Shown here: piece by piece, positions 23,177-34,295 of the stretch
Numbering within the stretch: position 1 is the stretch's first letter
How the letters are laid out: each line of letters begins with the position of its first letter
Assembly: GCA_946800325.1 (NCBI GenBank)
Contig: OX326959.1
Coordinates: 6,220,501-6,284,500 of the forward strand
Origin: Luzula sylvatica
Lineage: Eukaryota > Streptophyta > Magnoliopsida > Poales > Juncaceae
DNA: 64,000 bases
Direction: 5' to 3'
Made by a program: the position numbers and the translations under genes
Notes under the pieces: generated by a model
Databases searched by the model: none
What the model was told of the DNA's origin: nothing
What the model saw: only the letters and a program-made list of their open reading frames with translations

Positions 23177-25510
23177 TCAGACATAGTCGTCAAGACCTTC
23201 CTCATCATAATCTACCAATTCGGCATACGGATCATCAGCTTCCTCCTCACTATTGTTTTCTACATTCGTGGCATGAATTTCATTGTTAGAAGTTCCAGCA
23301 TTAGTATTAAGAATGGAATTTAAGTTGGTAGTGTGCCCCTCCTCCACAGCGTCCAACTTATCTTGGACTTCACTGGGTGGGACTGTGAGGCCACACAATT
23401 CTTGCACTTTAGCTATGGACTCTAAAGTAATTGGCAACGGATTGTCAAGCTCTGCCGTGAGAGCTCTCATTAAGTCAACTCTTTTTTTCTTATGGTCTAT
23501 TGTGTTATTATTTCTTTTTCTTTGCATTTTAACTACTATTGGTTGTATATTAGTTCCATCAGAGAATTTTGCTTGTTTAATATTTCTAGCCGATCTTCTA
23601 GGGGATATAAAATTTGGGCCATTGTTCTTAATTCTTTCTAATACTTTATTTGGATAAAACTTCATTGGTGGAGCAGGCCTAATAATTTCTAGATTAAAAT
23701 TAGAGGAGTGTGTTATACCTATTGGTTTTATTGATGGCCCACTCCCCGGCCCAATATGTTGCATGGTATCCTCGTGTACCGTGTCCACCTTCTCTTTCCC
23801 CTTCAGAGCATGGCTCTCTTCGCTCCTGTCTTTTTTGTTTGGTGGCTCGAGTTTCCCCTTCTCATTAATGCACTCCTCGGAAACTGTTGCTGCATTGGTG
23901 GCCACATTAATGGCACTGACTATTGATGCGACCTTGTCGTGGCTAGTTTCAACCATCCCTGTCTTCATAGCTGGATTATCCCTCTGCAAAATGGTCATCA
24001 TGTTAGCTATACCCCTAGGCTGCGAATTTTGTACCACTCTCGGAGTTTCAATGACCGCGATGGGAGAGGCGGTCTGTGACTGAAGGCGAATGATTGAAGG
24101 CGTGTCAGGTTGCGGCAGGACCGGTACCCTGAGTGGTGTCGTTTGCAGCGTCGCATGCTCCATTTCCGAGGAAGCTTCATTTTCGCCATTGATGCCCAGT
24201 TTCTGAGCTAGCAAAGCTTTTCCTTCCGAGTCGGGTACTGTCGACCAGACTTTTCTGAGCCAATTTTCGTCAATGCAAAATTGGCCCCCCTTGTCTTGAA
24301 CCGGCGGTGGTTTAGGGGAGTGTGATTTCTCGAGTCGGGTTTTCTCTTCTTCCTCATCCTGCATTATCCCTGCCAGTACCGACTCGAAATCTTCAGGCGG
24401 GGGTGTTGGGTCCTCCGGCACAAAACATTCTAGCGGTTCATCTAATCTGCTGAGCACTTTGACAGGAATGCGGTAGAACATTGTACCTGCCGTATATCCT
24501 ACAGCTTTCGGGATTGAGGATAGGTCGCTCGTTGCTATTACGATGCGAATTTTCTGCATTGCGCTGAGATCCGATAGAGGACCAAAGTGAATCGGCACCC
24601 CGAATGAGCTAGTAATATGGCAGATTTCCTCTACACACCATGCCGGTATCGGTAGACGATGGAGATCAATCCATACCTTGTGGATGTATGGCACTTTGGA
24701 GGCATCGATTGAGATTTCCCAGAGAAAAGGCACGAATCTCGCTCTTCGAATCGCACCCAGATCGTTCTCGATGAATTCTTGCCTATCCACCTCTTCCGGC
24801 AATATTACCAGATATCTCTGGTCTGTCCATGAGACCAACTGAAATGGTTTTGGCCAGTTTCTCGATTTTTTTAATAGAATTTGTAATGCAGACATGTTGT
24901 GATTTTTGACATATCGCGCATCCAGCACCACAGCTTTCCTCATTCTCGAGATCTCCTCATGGTGACTTGCGTTCTGCTTTGCGTAGCACATGACCAGATC
25001 CGGACGCTCTGGTAAGTCCGTGTCGCCCATAATGCCTCGAGGCTCTAAAACGTCGAGGATGCGGTCTTGGCCGTTAGGAGGCTGCTGCAATGGTTCCAGC
25101 TGCTCCAACTACTCCTCTTCCTGGTAGGGGCAGTCCCTTGCCAAGTGATCCGTTTGCTCGATGTAGAAGCACTTCCTGGCGTTCAAGCAGTGTGCGGTTA
25201 AGTGACCATGTTCTAAACAATTGTAGCACTTATCGTGCCAGAAGGGGTGTCTCGGGTCCGGCTGCCAGGCGACCTTCTTGTTGCGTTTTTGCGGTTTGAA
25301 AAAGGAGGAGCTTACTCGCTTTCTTGTGTTGCCTTCTTGAGTATGGGAGTTGGTTTGGTTTGGTGTGTGTTGCAGTGTCGTGGTGTGATTAAGGAAGTTT
25401 GGACGTGGTCCCCATTGTTGCTGCTGGGCATTGACTCTCTGAGGTTGGCTAGTCATGAATGCTTGCTTAGGTGGCGGTCCTTGTATCTTGACTGGTGGTG
25501 GAGACCTCAT
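23177..25510 (-). pseudogene. LINE ORF1 (zinc knuckle + DUF4283-like), one in-frame amber stop
   Basis: A single frame runs from ATG at 25,510 to a stop at 23,177-23,179, broken only by a TAG at 25,109-25,111. The first part (133 aa) is Pro/Gln-rich and ends in a CCHC knuckle, C95-x2-C98-x4-H103-x4-C108, plus a second degenerate knuckle in which the second Cys is Ile117. After the TAG, 643 residues include a DUF4283-like RNA-binding domain (QILLKKSRNWPKPFQLVSW ... PYIHKVWIDLHRLPIPAW) followed by a long disordered region and an acidic tail. ORF1 proteins coat the element RNA. Knuckle-before-DUF4283 is the reverse of the order I regard as usual. Unless the stop is read through, full-length ORF1 protein is not made. 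Confidence 0.8.
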
Positions 25511-25726
25511 ATTCCAATTGCGATAAGAAATCCTAGCATTTTTGTGTGGTGTGGGTAAGAGAGGTGGTAGTGTGGACTTGTATGGCGTGTATGAGTGAGG
25601 ATTAAAGAGGGGGGAGGAGTGGGTGAGGAATCTTTTGGCTTCCTAGTGGAACCACCCTTCTCCCTCATGAATCGCTTTTTTCTTCATCGTATGGTTACTT
25701 ACGTAGGAATCACATGTATTTATGTT

Positions 25727-26674
25727 AATTGTTTGATAATATTAATTGTCAACATATTAATTCGTATGAGAAATTTTAGAGGGGACAAGTATAATTCTTT
25801 TTAATTTTTTTATTTTGGACTTCACAGTATTATTTTCTTGTGATCGCACCGCTAGTGCTACTTTTAGATGTTAATAAAAATATATAAAAAAGCACGTTGC
25901 TATTATAATATTGGATAATTTGATAGCCTATTTAGAATTTTGTAAATTTATACTTCCACGACAGACTTACATCATCAATTTATTATAATTTTTTTGATAT
26001 ACATTAGAAAAAACAACATTTGCAAAACTGGAGTATGAATTTATAAATCTAGTATTCTCGTCCAGAAGTCACGGAAAACAATTTTTGTTTTGCCAAGCAA
26101 CTTGACTGAAGTATTTAAATATGATTTTTGCATTATTAAACTTGAATTTTTTTTTATTCAAGTCATTTTTGCCGTCTCATCCGGCGAAACATGGAAATAT
26201 TTTTATTTTTGTTTCGTCAATCAAGTTGTCGATGTGAAAAGAGGATCTTCTACTACTATGATAAAAGAGACAATATTTCTTGGACTAAAACAATCTTTCT
26301 TTTCTCTCTCTAATTTTGATGATCCTAAAACTCCAAATACAAGACCTATTTATACACCTCAAATGAGATGTTTCATATACCCATAACCCCCACATTTATT
26401 CTAATAAAAACCCTCTCATTACTCTTACAAATTCATAACATACAATATTAAATTCTGAAAATAATAAACTTTAAAATACTAAATTAATAATTTCAACAGT
26501 CGAAACAAGCAAAAATAAATACAAAATTATGTTTCGCCAACACGGACGGCGAACGACGAGTATTTTCTATTTTTTTTCTTTTCAGGTTTAACATGCAAAA
26601 ATCATATCTAACCAATTTCGCCAAGTTGGCAAAACAACTTTACGAGAGTACTTGATGTGCAAATCTTCCTTCCC
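25727..26674. other. Gene-free AT-rich stretch
   Basis: No gene supported. An open frame at 26,090-26,386 has no recognisable domain and the region has no gene-like codon bias. Confidence 0.5.
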
Positions 26675-27226
26675 ATTAAATTTTCAATAACTAAGCTCAT
26701 ATTAGAGGCCACGTTTTTCATTTATTTGCCGTTCGATCTTAACCAACGGTAGATCATTCCCAATCATCCTTACTGTTCAACTCAGAAAAAAAAAAGAGTA
26801 AAATAGTCAATGTATTCCCATGCTTTCTCTACAGGGAAATTCATGTCCATCCATCAAGGTAGTGGAGTTACATGTCCAACCATGCTTCCTCTGACAAACT
26901 CTATGACATGATTTCATGTCAATTCTCTCTCAACGGCTCCCCTCTCTTTCATTAAATTTTCAATAACTAAGCTCATATTAGAGGCCACGTTTTTCATTTA
27001 TTTGCCGTTCGATCTTAACCAACGGTAGATCATTCCCAATCATCCTTACTGTTCAACTCAGAAAAAAAAAAGAGTAAAATAGTCAATGTATTTCCATGCT
27101 TTCTCTACAGGGAAATTCATGTCCATCCATCAAGGTAGTGGAGTTACATGTCCAACCATGCTTCCTCTGACAAACTCTATGACATGATTTCATGTCAATT
27201 CTCTCTCAACGGCTCCCCTCTCTTTC
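26675..27226 (+). repeat. 276-bp tandem duplication
   Basis: Copy 1 (26,675-26,950) and copy 2 (26,951-27,226) both run from attaaattttcaataac to ctctctttc. By eye I find a single difference: tattcccatgc in copy 1 against tatttccatgc in copy 2. The duplication is therefore very recent. The unit contains poly-A (aaaaaaaaaa) and several catgtc words. Confidence 0.95.
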
Positions 27227-27452
27227 ATTTTCCTTCCCAGCTCATTCTTTTCCCTTCTCAGCCTACTTCTCTCTGCCCTTCTTTGTCTCTCGAGATCTGG
27301 CGACGGCAACACTCCCATTTTAGGCTTTTGAATGGCGAGAGGAGAGTGAAGGGGGCTGGGAAGAGAAAGAGAGAGAAAGTGAAGGCTACTCTTTCGAATG
27401 GCGACCAGAGAAATGAAGCACCAGATTTACTTGAACTAGACGGATCATGCTA
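27227..27452 (+). other. CT-rich leader-like segment, no confirmed gene
   Basis: CT-rich sequence followed by a short open frame (27,148-27,453 at its widest) coding for a basic, low-complexity peptide (ERRVKGAGKRKREKVKA). It looks like a 5' UTR or a captured gene fragment. I cannot assign a product. Confidence 0.3.
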
Positions 27453-27905
27453 ATGCCTCAATCCATTTGAGCAAGTTCATTTAGGTATATGCATACAAGG
27501 TGTCTATATTTTTTACATTTGTTTATTTATTTTATGTTTTTTCTCTATTTTTGGTTCAGTTGCTTCGAAAGAACTCGTCAGGGTGCATACAAGGTGTTTG
27601 TTATAATGCCTCAATATATTGAGTAAGTTCATTTTATTATATGCATACAAGGTGTTTATATTTTTTGCATTTGTTTATTTATTTTATGTTTTTTCTCTAT
27701 TTTTGGTTCAGTTGCTTCGAGAGGACTCGTCAGGGTGCTTCGAAAAGACTCGTCAGGGTGCATACAAGGTGTTTGTTATAATGCCTCAATTCATTTGAGT
27801 AAGTTCATTTTAGTATATGCATAAAAGGTGTTTATTTTTTTATATTTGTTTATTTATTTATTTATTTATTTTTCTCTATTCTTGGTTCAGTTGCTTTGAG
27901 AGGAC
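27453..27905 (+). repeat. Three-copy tandem repeat (about 150-175 bp)
   Basis: Copies begin at atgcctcaat at 27,453, 27,606 and 27,781. Each contains gcataca/aaaaggtgt, tttgtttatttatttta and tctatt.ttggttcagttgctt.ga, and ends near actcgtcagggtgc or actcgtcgagg. The middle copy has an extra cgaaaagactcgtcagggtg. The third copy is shortened. Confidence 0.85.
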
Positions 27906-29837
27906 TCGTCGAGGAAGGGAGAGAGATGAAACTGCCAGATCTATCTCACAGGGACATCAGGGTCTCCTCAGAACCATCCAGCTTCACCCCTGGTTTCTTT
28001 AGAATTTGTGATGATTTCAATCGTGAAACTTATTCCTCGAGTCGATTTACATTTGCTCGCAAAGAAACTGGTATGTTCTCCTCTTTCTCTCTTTAAAAGA
28101 GTTGCTAATGTTTTTTCAGGTTTTGTTTCCTTTCTTCAAATTCATGTAAAATCGTAAACTCAATATCTGAACCTTTAGTTCTTGACCGTTTCTTCTCATT
28201 TTAAATTTGAGTTTGTGAAAATTTTATTTTTGTTTTCTTTTGCGCTCAATATTGTCCTGACTTGAAATTGTAGGCATAATACTATTTGCATTTATTTGTA
28301 TAGTCCTTTTATTAATAATTTATTGTCTAATCAATTGTCATATTTTCTGGAAATATACTGATAATCTTCGAGGTGTGCTTGTGCTGCCTTATTGATTTCA
28401 TGTTTGAGATTTAAGATTTGATGTTCACTTAGGCCCCTGCAAAATATTATTCAATCCTTAAAAATATTTCATGTTTTAATTAATTAAATAATAATAATCA
28501 ACTGAAATCCCCTGCCAAGACCTCAAAAATGGCTTCCATCGTTTTTGAATTTGTGCATTGGGTAATCTCTTTTAGGGTAATTTTGTCAAGTGATTAATTG
28601 GCCTATGGATATTAATTTTTGCAATCAATCACCTCATCATTTCAAACACAATAAAAATCATTAAGAATGTTTTTGATAAATTTGTTTCTCATTTTGGGTT
28701 TATTTCTTTGGTTTTCAGAATGAGAGATACAGATGTAGACGAATGGACAGAGAAAAAAAAATTGAGTAAGATTTGTAGCTTTTTTCTCTCTCTATTTTAC
28801 TTCCAACAAAATGTCACTTTTTCTGAAAAAGTACCAGTTTTGGTTTATAATCTCTATTTGTATAGCTTCATTTCTATCATGCATGAAGAGCATGTCAAGG
28901 TGATAATATCACTCTTTAATCTCTAATTAAAAATATATCATTTTTTTCCTAATTTCTTACTGCCTTTACTGACATTTATTTCATTTACTTCATTTCTCCA
29001 TGTTTTGCTGATTATCTACCACGCAGCAATCGGTACATGCATGGAAATTCACTGCCTTGAATTTCATCTCGCAAGTAAGGTCGGTCACTGTCTTGAATTT
29101 TTATCTCGCAATATATATTTGTATATATGATTTTTTTTCAGAAAAACCATGTTGACTGTCTAAATTAAAAAAAAGCCATACATTATGAAAAAAAAAATAC
29201 AAAAAACCCGCTATATTATTAAGTAGTTTATAGTTGAGAAAAACTTTCTACAAGGTTTGATTTATTTATAGCCACGAGTCTTCATAGATTTATGTTGGTC
29301 TTTATTTGAAAAAGAAAGTTATTTTGCCGATGATGTTTGTCACAATATGTTGTTTTATGTTGGAATTTGTTGATTAGCAAGGCCATCTTTGATAACAATG
29401 ACATCAAAAAAACGAGCATGTGTTGGCATGGACAACAAGACTTTCTTTTTGTGTGGAATATGTTGGATAGATGGTGGTTTGTGTTTGATTTTTGTGTTTG
29501 TTGTGATATCTTGATTTGTAAACGTTAGTAATGGTAATGTTGAATAGGTATCTCTATTTAAGTTGTAACTTTTTTTTTACTTTTATCTACTTGAAATAAT
29601 ATCATTTGGTTATATTCATTTTAATATTAGTTAAATTATTTAATGTATGGTTAGTAATTGACCTTTTTTTCATTGTAATCTATAATAGTTTGTAAAAACT
29701 TTTTTTTGTGCAATGAATTTTTTTGAAGGGGGATTTTAAGCCCCTTCCAAAAAATTTGAAAAAAAAATGTATACATTTTAATTTTGATTACAAAAAAGGA
29801 CAATTTTTTTATAAAAAATATGAAGAATATATAGTAA
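27906..29837. other. Probable body of a non-autonomous Helitron; no gene confirmed
   Basis: Upstream of a Helitron-like 3' terminus. Short open frames (27,896-28,096; 28,708-28,926) with splice-like gtatgt / tttcag signals hint at captured exon pieces, but none matches a family I know. The 5' end of the element was not found. Confidence 0.35.
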
Positions 29838-29868
29838 AACCCGCAGCGAAGCGCGGGCTATTTCCTAG
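29838..29868 (+). mobile_element. Helitron 3' terminus (hairpin + CTAG)
   Basis: The segment acccgcagcgaagcgcggg can form a GC hairpin (cccgc with gcggg), followed after five bases by cctag and then T. A short GC hairpin 5-12 bp before a CTRR end inserted in front of T is the structural signature of Helitron 3' ends, and cccgc-gcgaagcgcggg is a form commonly seen in plants. Confidence 0.75.
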
Positions 29869-30490
29869 TTCATATAATCCAGCAATAGTTTTGCAAATTG
29901 AAGATTTTTCGATGCTATATATCAAAATTATCATTTATTTATAATCAAGTAGCTTTCTAATTCTACAATAAATTACCAGTGTTCCTCCATTACAAAAAAA
30001 AAACTTTTACTCCTCTAGCTAGTACCCAAAATTATTTACGTCTGATAAGTGATACTCCATTGAAAAACATAATTAGCTAATAAGGGGAAATTTACTTTGC
30101 CCTAGATTTCACAACCTCCTCTACATCGTAACTAACATTATAATTATAATAACAAGACATATTTAATTAACAATTAATTAATTAGTTATGTAAGATGTGT
30201 TAATTACCATGTTTGTAGTATATTAATCAATCCATTTTTTTTCGAATACAGAACCTATCAGAGATCTAGCTACGATTTGTATGTTGAATAAATATGAACA
30301 AATACAGTTTTGATGCAGACCCAAATACATTTAGGATATTATTCAAATCATTAATTCGTTTTATATTTTTCTCAAATAATGTTAAATATGATATATAAAA
30401 TAAATTTAATATTTATATCGCGATCTCAATCGGAAAACCAATCAAAATGTCGGATCCAGATTCCAAGGTACTCTCTCGATTCGATCAACC

Positions 30491-30543
<53 letters not shown>

Positions 30544-30741
30544 AACATCACAAAGTCAGCTATTATTATAAAACTCACCATCATTAATAGATTAAAAAAA
30601 AAAAAAATAATAAACAAAAAAAAAAAACTGAACATACAAAAAAACATACTCAGGATCAAAACTGTCTGAATTCTTTTTCGCAACGCACTACTAAACATCG
30701 CAAATTTTCCATCATAATTCCTAAGGAATAAAATCCAGTCC
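29869..30741. other. Intergenic / 3' flank of the PCFS4-like gene
   Basis: AT-rich. Contains a (GA)n run at 30,494-30,538, which would be (CT)n in the 3' UTR or downstream flank of the - strand gene ending at 30,742. No other gene seen. Confidence 0.6.
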
Positions 30742-32721
30742 TTATTCTAAACACGCAGAAGCACACTTATGATGAACAATTACCGACTCCTTCATATCCA
30801 AGTAAACACAATCTCTATACATCCACTCTTCCCTCGAGAAACAATACACGTCCCCGAACCCTTCCCCACAAAGCACGCACACGCTCTGCCTCTCGTCCGC
30901 TTGCACCATCGGTCCAGATCTCTCCTCCTCCAACCAATCGTCATCTTCTTCTTCCATTTCGTCCTCTTCTGACGACCCGCCAACCCACTTGTCGGCACCG
31001 ACAAACCACCTTCTAGAAGCGCCGCTCTTCTCCGACTCGTGCCATTCTAAATGCGTGCCGAGTTGCTCTTCTTGTTCGAACCGTAATCCGCATTTATTAC
31101 ACTGACGAGTCATTTCGTCGAACAGGCTGTCGATGACCTTAGGATGGTACTCTCTCAAAACCTCCGATTTAAATTCATAACCAATCAAACTTTCCGGCTC
31201 GGTAACGGTAACGGGTCCGGGTTTTTCGGGTCGGGTTTGACCGGACTTTCCGATCAGCCCTTTCGCAACCAGAGTGCTTAGAAGAGACGAGAGAGGGTTT
31301 TCTTCCGCAGCGGTGACAGGTGGCAACGGTGGAGGGAGACCTAATAATGAATTGACGGTTTTGTCTCTGACGAGAACGGAAGCGGGTTTGTAAGCAGGAG
31401 TTAAATCGTTCAGATCCGGGAAGGTTTCAGATGATGTGGACGAGGTAGACGGGCTTTGGATTTGCTGAGGTGGCGACCGCTTTGTAATTTTATTTTTATT
31501 TTTATTGTTGGTGGTGTTGTTTTTGTGGAGAGGTAATCGGGAGGTGGAGGGCATTTTGGGGAGTGAAGAACGAGGTGGCGGTCTAGGAGGAACTGGAGGA
31601 TCCTGTGGGGCCCACTGAGTTTGAGATTTTAGCTGTGGCTTATTTGATTGCTTCAGTCTCGTTGGTCCTCCTCCCTCCTGAAAATCATTTAATATTATAA
31701 ATAAATTATTTCTCGAGAGAGAGAGAGAGAGAGAGAGAGAGCGAACCTTAGAAGGGAGGACTCGTGGATCTCGTTTATTATTACCAGCTCTGACAATTCC
31801 CGAAGGAGGCATTTCTTTATTATTATTATTATTAACATTGTCATAAGGTAATAATTTACCACGTTGCAAACCCGTTACCTTAGGCTTAATATTCGTCTCC
31901 TCCCTTTTATTGTTATTATTATTAATAATATTTTTATTTTTATTGAAATCATCCCAAACATACTCTTCCTCTTCAGTATTCTTCCAGCTTTTCGAAGACG
32001 CGCCACCAAATCCATCATTTTGACCCAATCTCAATTGCTTCTCGCTCGGTACCGCTTTTCGAGCCGTCCCAATTTCGGCTTGTTTCGAAATATCAATTGC
32101 TTTTTCGCGTATTTTATTATTCCCCCCTAATGATTGTCTCAGCACGGGCGGTTGCATCTGCATTTTGAATTTTGCTTAAATTTAAATTTAAATTAAAAAG
32201 GATGAGGTAATAGGCGATAACGTACCGGTCTGGTACCAGTGGTTGTGGGGACTTGAGTCCACTTCAAGTTTGTGGGTTTCTCGATTGGTGGTCTTTCTTC
32301 ATCGCCACGTACTCCTTGGATCTGTATTTATTACTTATTAATTAATATTAATTCCTAATTATTAATTTGGGATAGATTAAAGTACCTGAGGAGTATTATT
32401 GGGTTGGAGGCGTTGACGAGCTTCGAGATATTTGGGATTGACATGGATGCTCTGTGATGGAGATTGGCCCTGACTTTGCGGTTGTGATGTCAGCGAAGCG
32501 GGTTTTGGAGTGGAAGATCCGTTAACGTTTGCGTTTGTGTTCGGAGGTTGGAAAGAGAGGTCTTTCTCTATGGATTGAAGTGTGTTTGGTGGAAAGACTC
32601 CTCTCCATGTACCGAATAAGTGTCTCATGCTTGAGTGTAATGATGGATCCACACTTTTATACGCCTTGCAAAACACCTATTCATCCATTACATTCATTTC
32701 TTAAATACACACGAGGTATTT

Positions 32722-32757
<36 letters not shown>

Positions 32758-33332
32758 CCTCAGGGAGGCGAGGAGAGAAGTGCTTGATGTAATCTCTTCC
32801 AATGTTCTTCACTATACTATCGAGTAGATACAATGATGGTAACTTCTGATCTCGAGACACCTTCAATTTCGTACCGAAGAGTTATTAAACCAGATTGGTA
32901 CTAAAAACGGTACAAGATTATAAAGGGTAAAGTAGAAGAACAAACCTCAAGAATATGAGCACAAATGGTGTAAGCAATGGGCTTAGCTGCATGCACATTC
33001 TCTCCGGCGATAATGGTCAAATTCGTGATGATTGGCTTGGAATTAACCGTCAGTTCAGCTAAAGCCGCCTTGTACTGGCCAACCAGCTCACCATTACCAG
33101 TCACAGGACTGGTAGTGGTCGTGATTGTAGCCGAAGGATTTGGAGGTTCGTAAATAGACGAAGAAGGGACATAACCGACTCCTCTAGCAGCAGTTCTCCC
33201 TCCTCGATTCAGATTGAGACCAGCAGTACCGGCGGAAGAGGAAGACGAAGAAGAATCATCCAATCGGGGCTTCTTCGAGCCAGGTTCAGCTGCTAATCGC
33301 TCGAATCCCATCGATCTACGCGAACCATCCAT
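30742..33332 (-). CDS. PCFS4: PCF11-like pre-mRNA cleavage and polyadenylation factor (6 exons)
   Basis: Nuclear 3'-end processing factor: PCF11-type proteins bind the RNA polymerase II C-terminal domain and cleavage factors. Exons on the - strand: 33,332-32,946; 32,860-32,759; 32,676-32,386; 32,321-32,226; 32,157-31,747; 31,677-30,742. All introns are GT-AG and phase 0, and the product is 740 aa. The CID domain (about 85-215) spans exons 1-3 and contains [40 protein letters not shown] and [16 protein letters not shown]. The C-terminal part has a C2H2 finger (CNKCGLRF ... HLEWH), the [11 protein letters not shown] segment and a second Cys/His cluster (CVLCGEGF ... EEWMY ... HHKC). This order matches Arabidopsis PCFS4 (about 800 aa), though paralogues PCFS1/5 are not excluded. 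The gene lies about 600 bp downstream of the CTR1 stop, same strand. Removal of intron 5 is assumed, not forced by a stop. Confidence 0.88.
31715..31741. repeat. (GA)n inside intron 5 of the PCFS4-like gene
   Basis: In the sense direction this is (CT)n starting 6 bases after the donor gt. The (GA)n run at 32,723-32,753 holds the same position in intron 2. Confidence 0.9.
32723..32753. repeat. (GA)n inside intron 2 of the PCFS4-like gene
   Basis: In the sense direction (CT)n begins 6 bases after the donor (gtaaatctctct). Confidence 0.9.
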
Positions 33333-33931
33333 CTCTCGTACCCTCCAATTAGGGTTTATTCGTTATACCGTAGGGAATTTAACCGATCTGAAATTCATCG
33401 ATAGATCGGTGGACACACAGCGCTGAGGAAATCGGCGAAGAAATGGAAAGAGGGCAATGGAGTGGAGGAGCTCGGAATTGGGAGGGAAAATGAAATCTCG
33501 AGCCGAGGAGAAATGGAGCGAAACCTAGAGAGAGAGAGAGAAAGAGAGGAACCCGAACCAGTGGAGAGAGAGAGAAAGTGAACAGGGCAAAATTTAGTAA
33601 TTAAATTTATTTTATTAGTAAATTTATTCGGACATAGCATAGATTCAGAGTTTCTTCTCCAGTTTTGATAAACCTGGAGATATCCTGTTATCTGTATAAA
33701 TTGGCCCGCTATAGTTAGGCCTTGTTGTAGTTTGTACTATTGCTATAGTTCTGTGGGCTATTAAATGAGAAATATTTTTATTTAACATAAGACAATATAC
33801 TCAAAATTATTACATTGTTGGGAAATTAGGTATATACTACTTATTATTATTTTTTTTTATTAAATATACAATTTTTACATCAATATATACACAAAGTGTT
33901 GGATATTTGATGGAAGATTTAAATGGACGGT
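33333..33931. promoter_or_regulatory. Leader/promoter of the PCFS4-like gene and 3' flank of CTR1
   Basis: On the - strand the first 250 bases upstream of the PCFS4-like ATG are CT-rich (GA runs at 33,528-33,575 on the + strand), typical of a plant 5' UTR or core promoter. The remainder to the CTR1 stop is AT-rich. No clear TATA box is identified. Confidence 0.45.
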
Positions 33932-34262
33932 TCAGATTTGATCTGGCTTTTGTACAGCAGGAGATTTAACCAGAAGAGGCTTTAAAGATTCCATTATGCT
34001 TGCAAAAGAAGGCCTTTTCCACGGTTCACTGCAAAAGCACACACACAGAAATCTCGTTTCATTAACATCAACTTTGCATGAAGGAATAAATAAAAAAAAT
34101 AAAAATAAAAATAAAAAAGTTTAACGTACTTGGCCCAACAAGACTCGATAATTGAAGCAACGCGTGGATTGACGTCAGGAGGAATCTCCAGTCTTAGAGC
34201 TCTGAATCCAACTGCCGCTACTACCTGCTAATTAATTAATTAATTAATTTAGATTTATTAAT

Positions 34263-34295
<33 letters not shown>

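Larger units (their letters stand above)
19610..25711 (-). mobile_element. Full-length L1-type LINE retrotransposon
   Basis: 6.1-kb element on the - strand. A perfect 15-bp target duplication, acatgtatttatgtt, flanks it (19,595-19,609 and 25,712-25,726). Its 3' end carries a short poly(A), seen as a T run at 19,608-19,617 on the + strand. Order in its own direction: 5' UTR of about 200 bp (25,711-25,511), ORF1 (25,510-23,177) broken by one stop, a 45-bp spacer, ORF2 (23,131-19,778) intact, then a 3' UTR of about 160 bp. The identical target duplication and intact ORF2 indicate a young insertion. It sits between the dehydratase gene and a gene-poor segment. Confidence 0.93.

Noticed and set aside
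19833..23657. + strand open frames across the LINE
   Set aside because: They are antisense shadows of ORF1 and ORF2.
25109..25111. Tobamovirus-like readthrough context at the ORF1 amber codon
   Set aside because: The bases around the TAG (gag TAG ttg) do not match the known caa-TAG-caa-type context, so readthrough is only a possibility.
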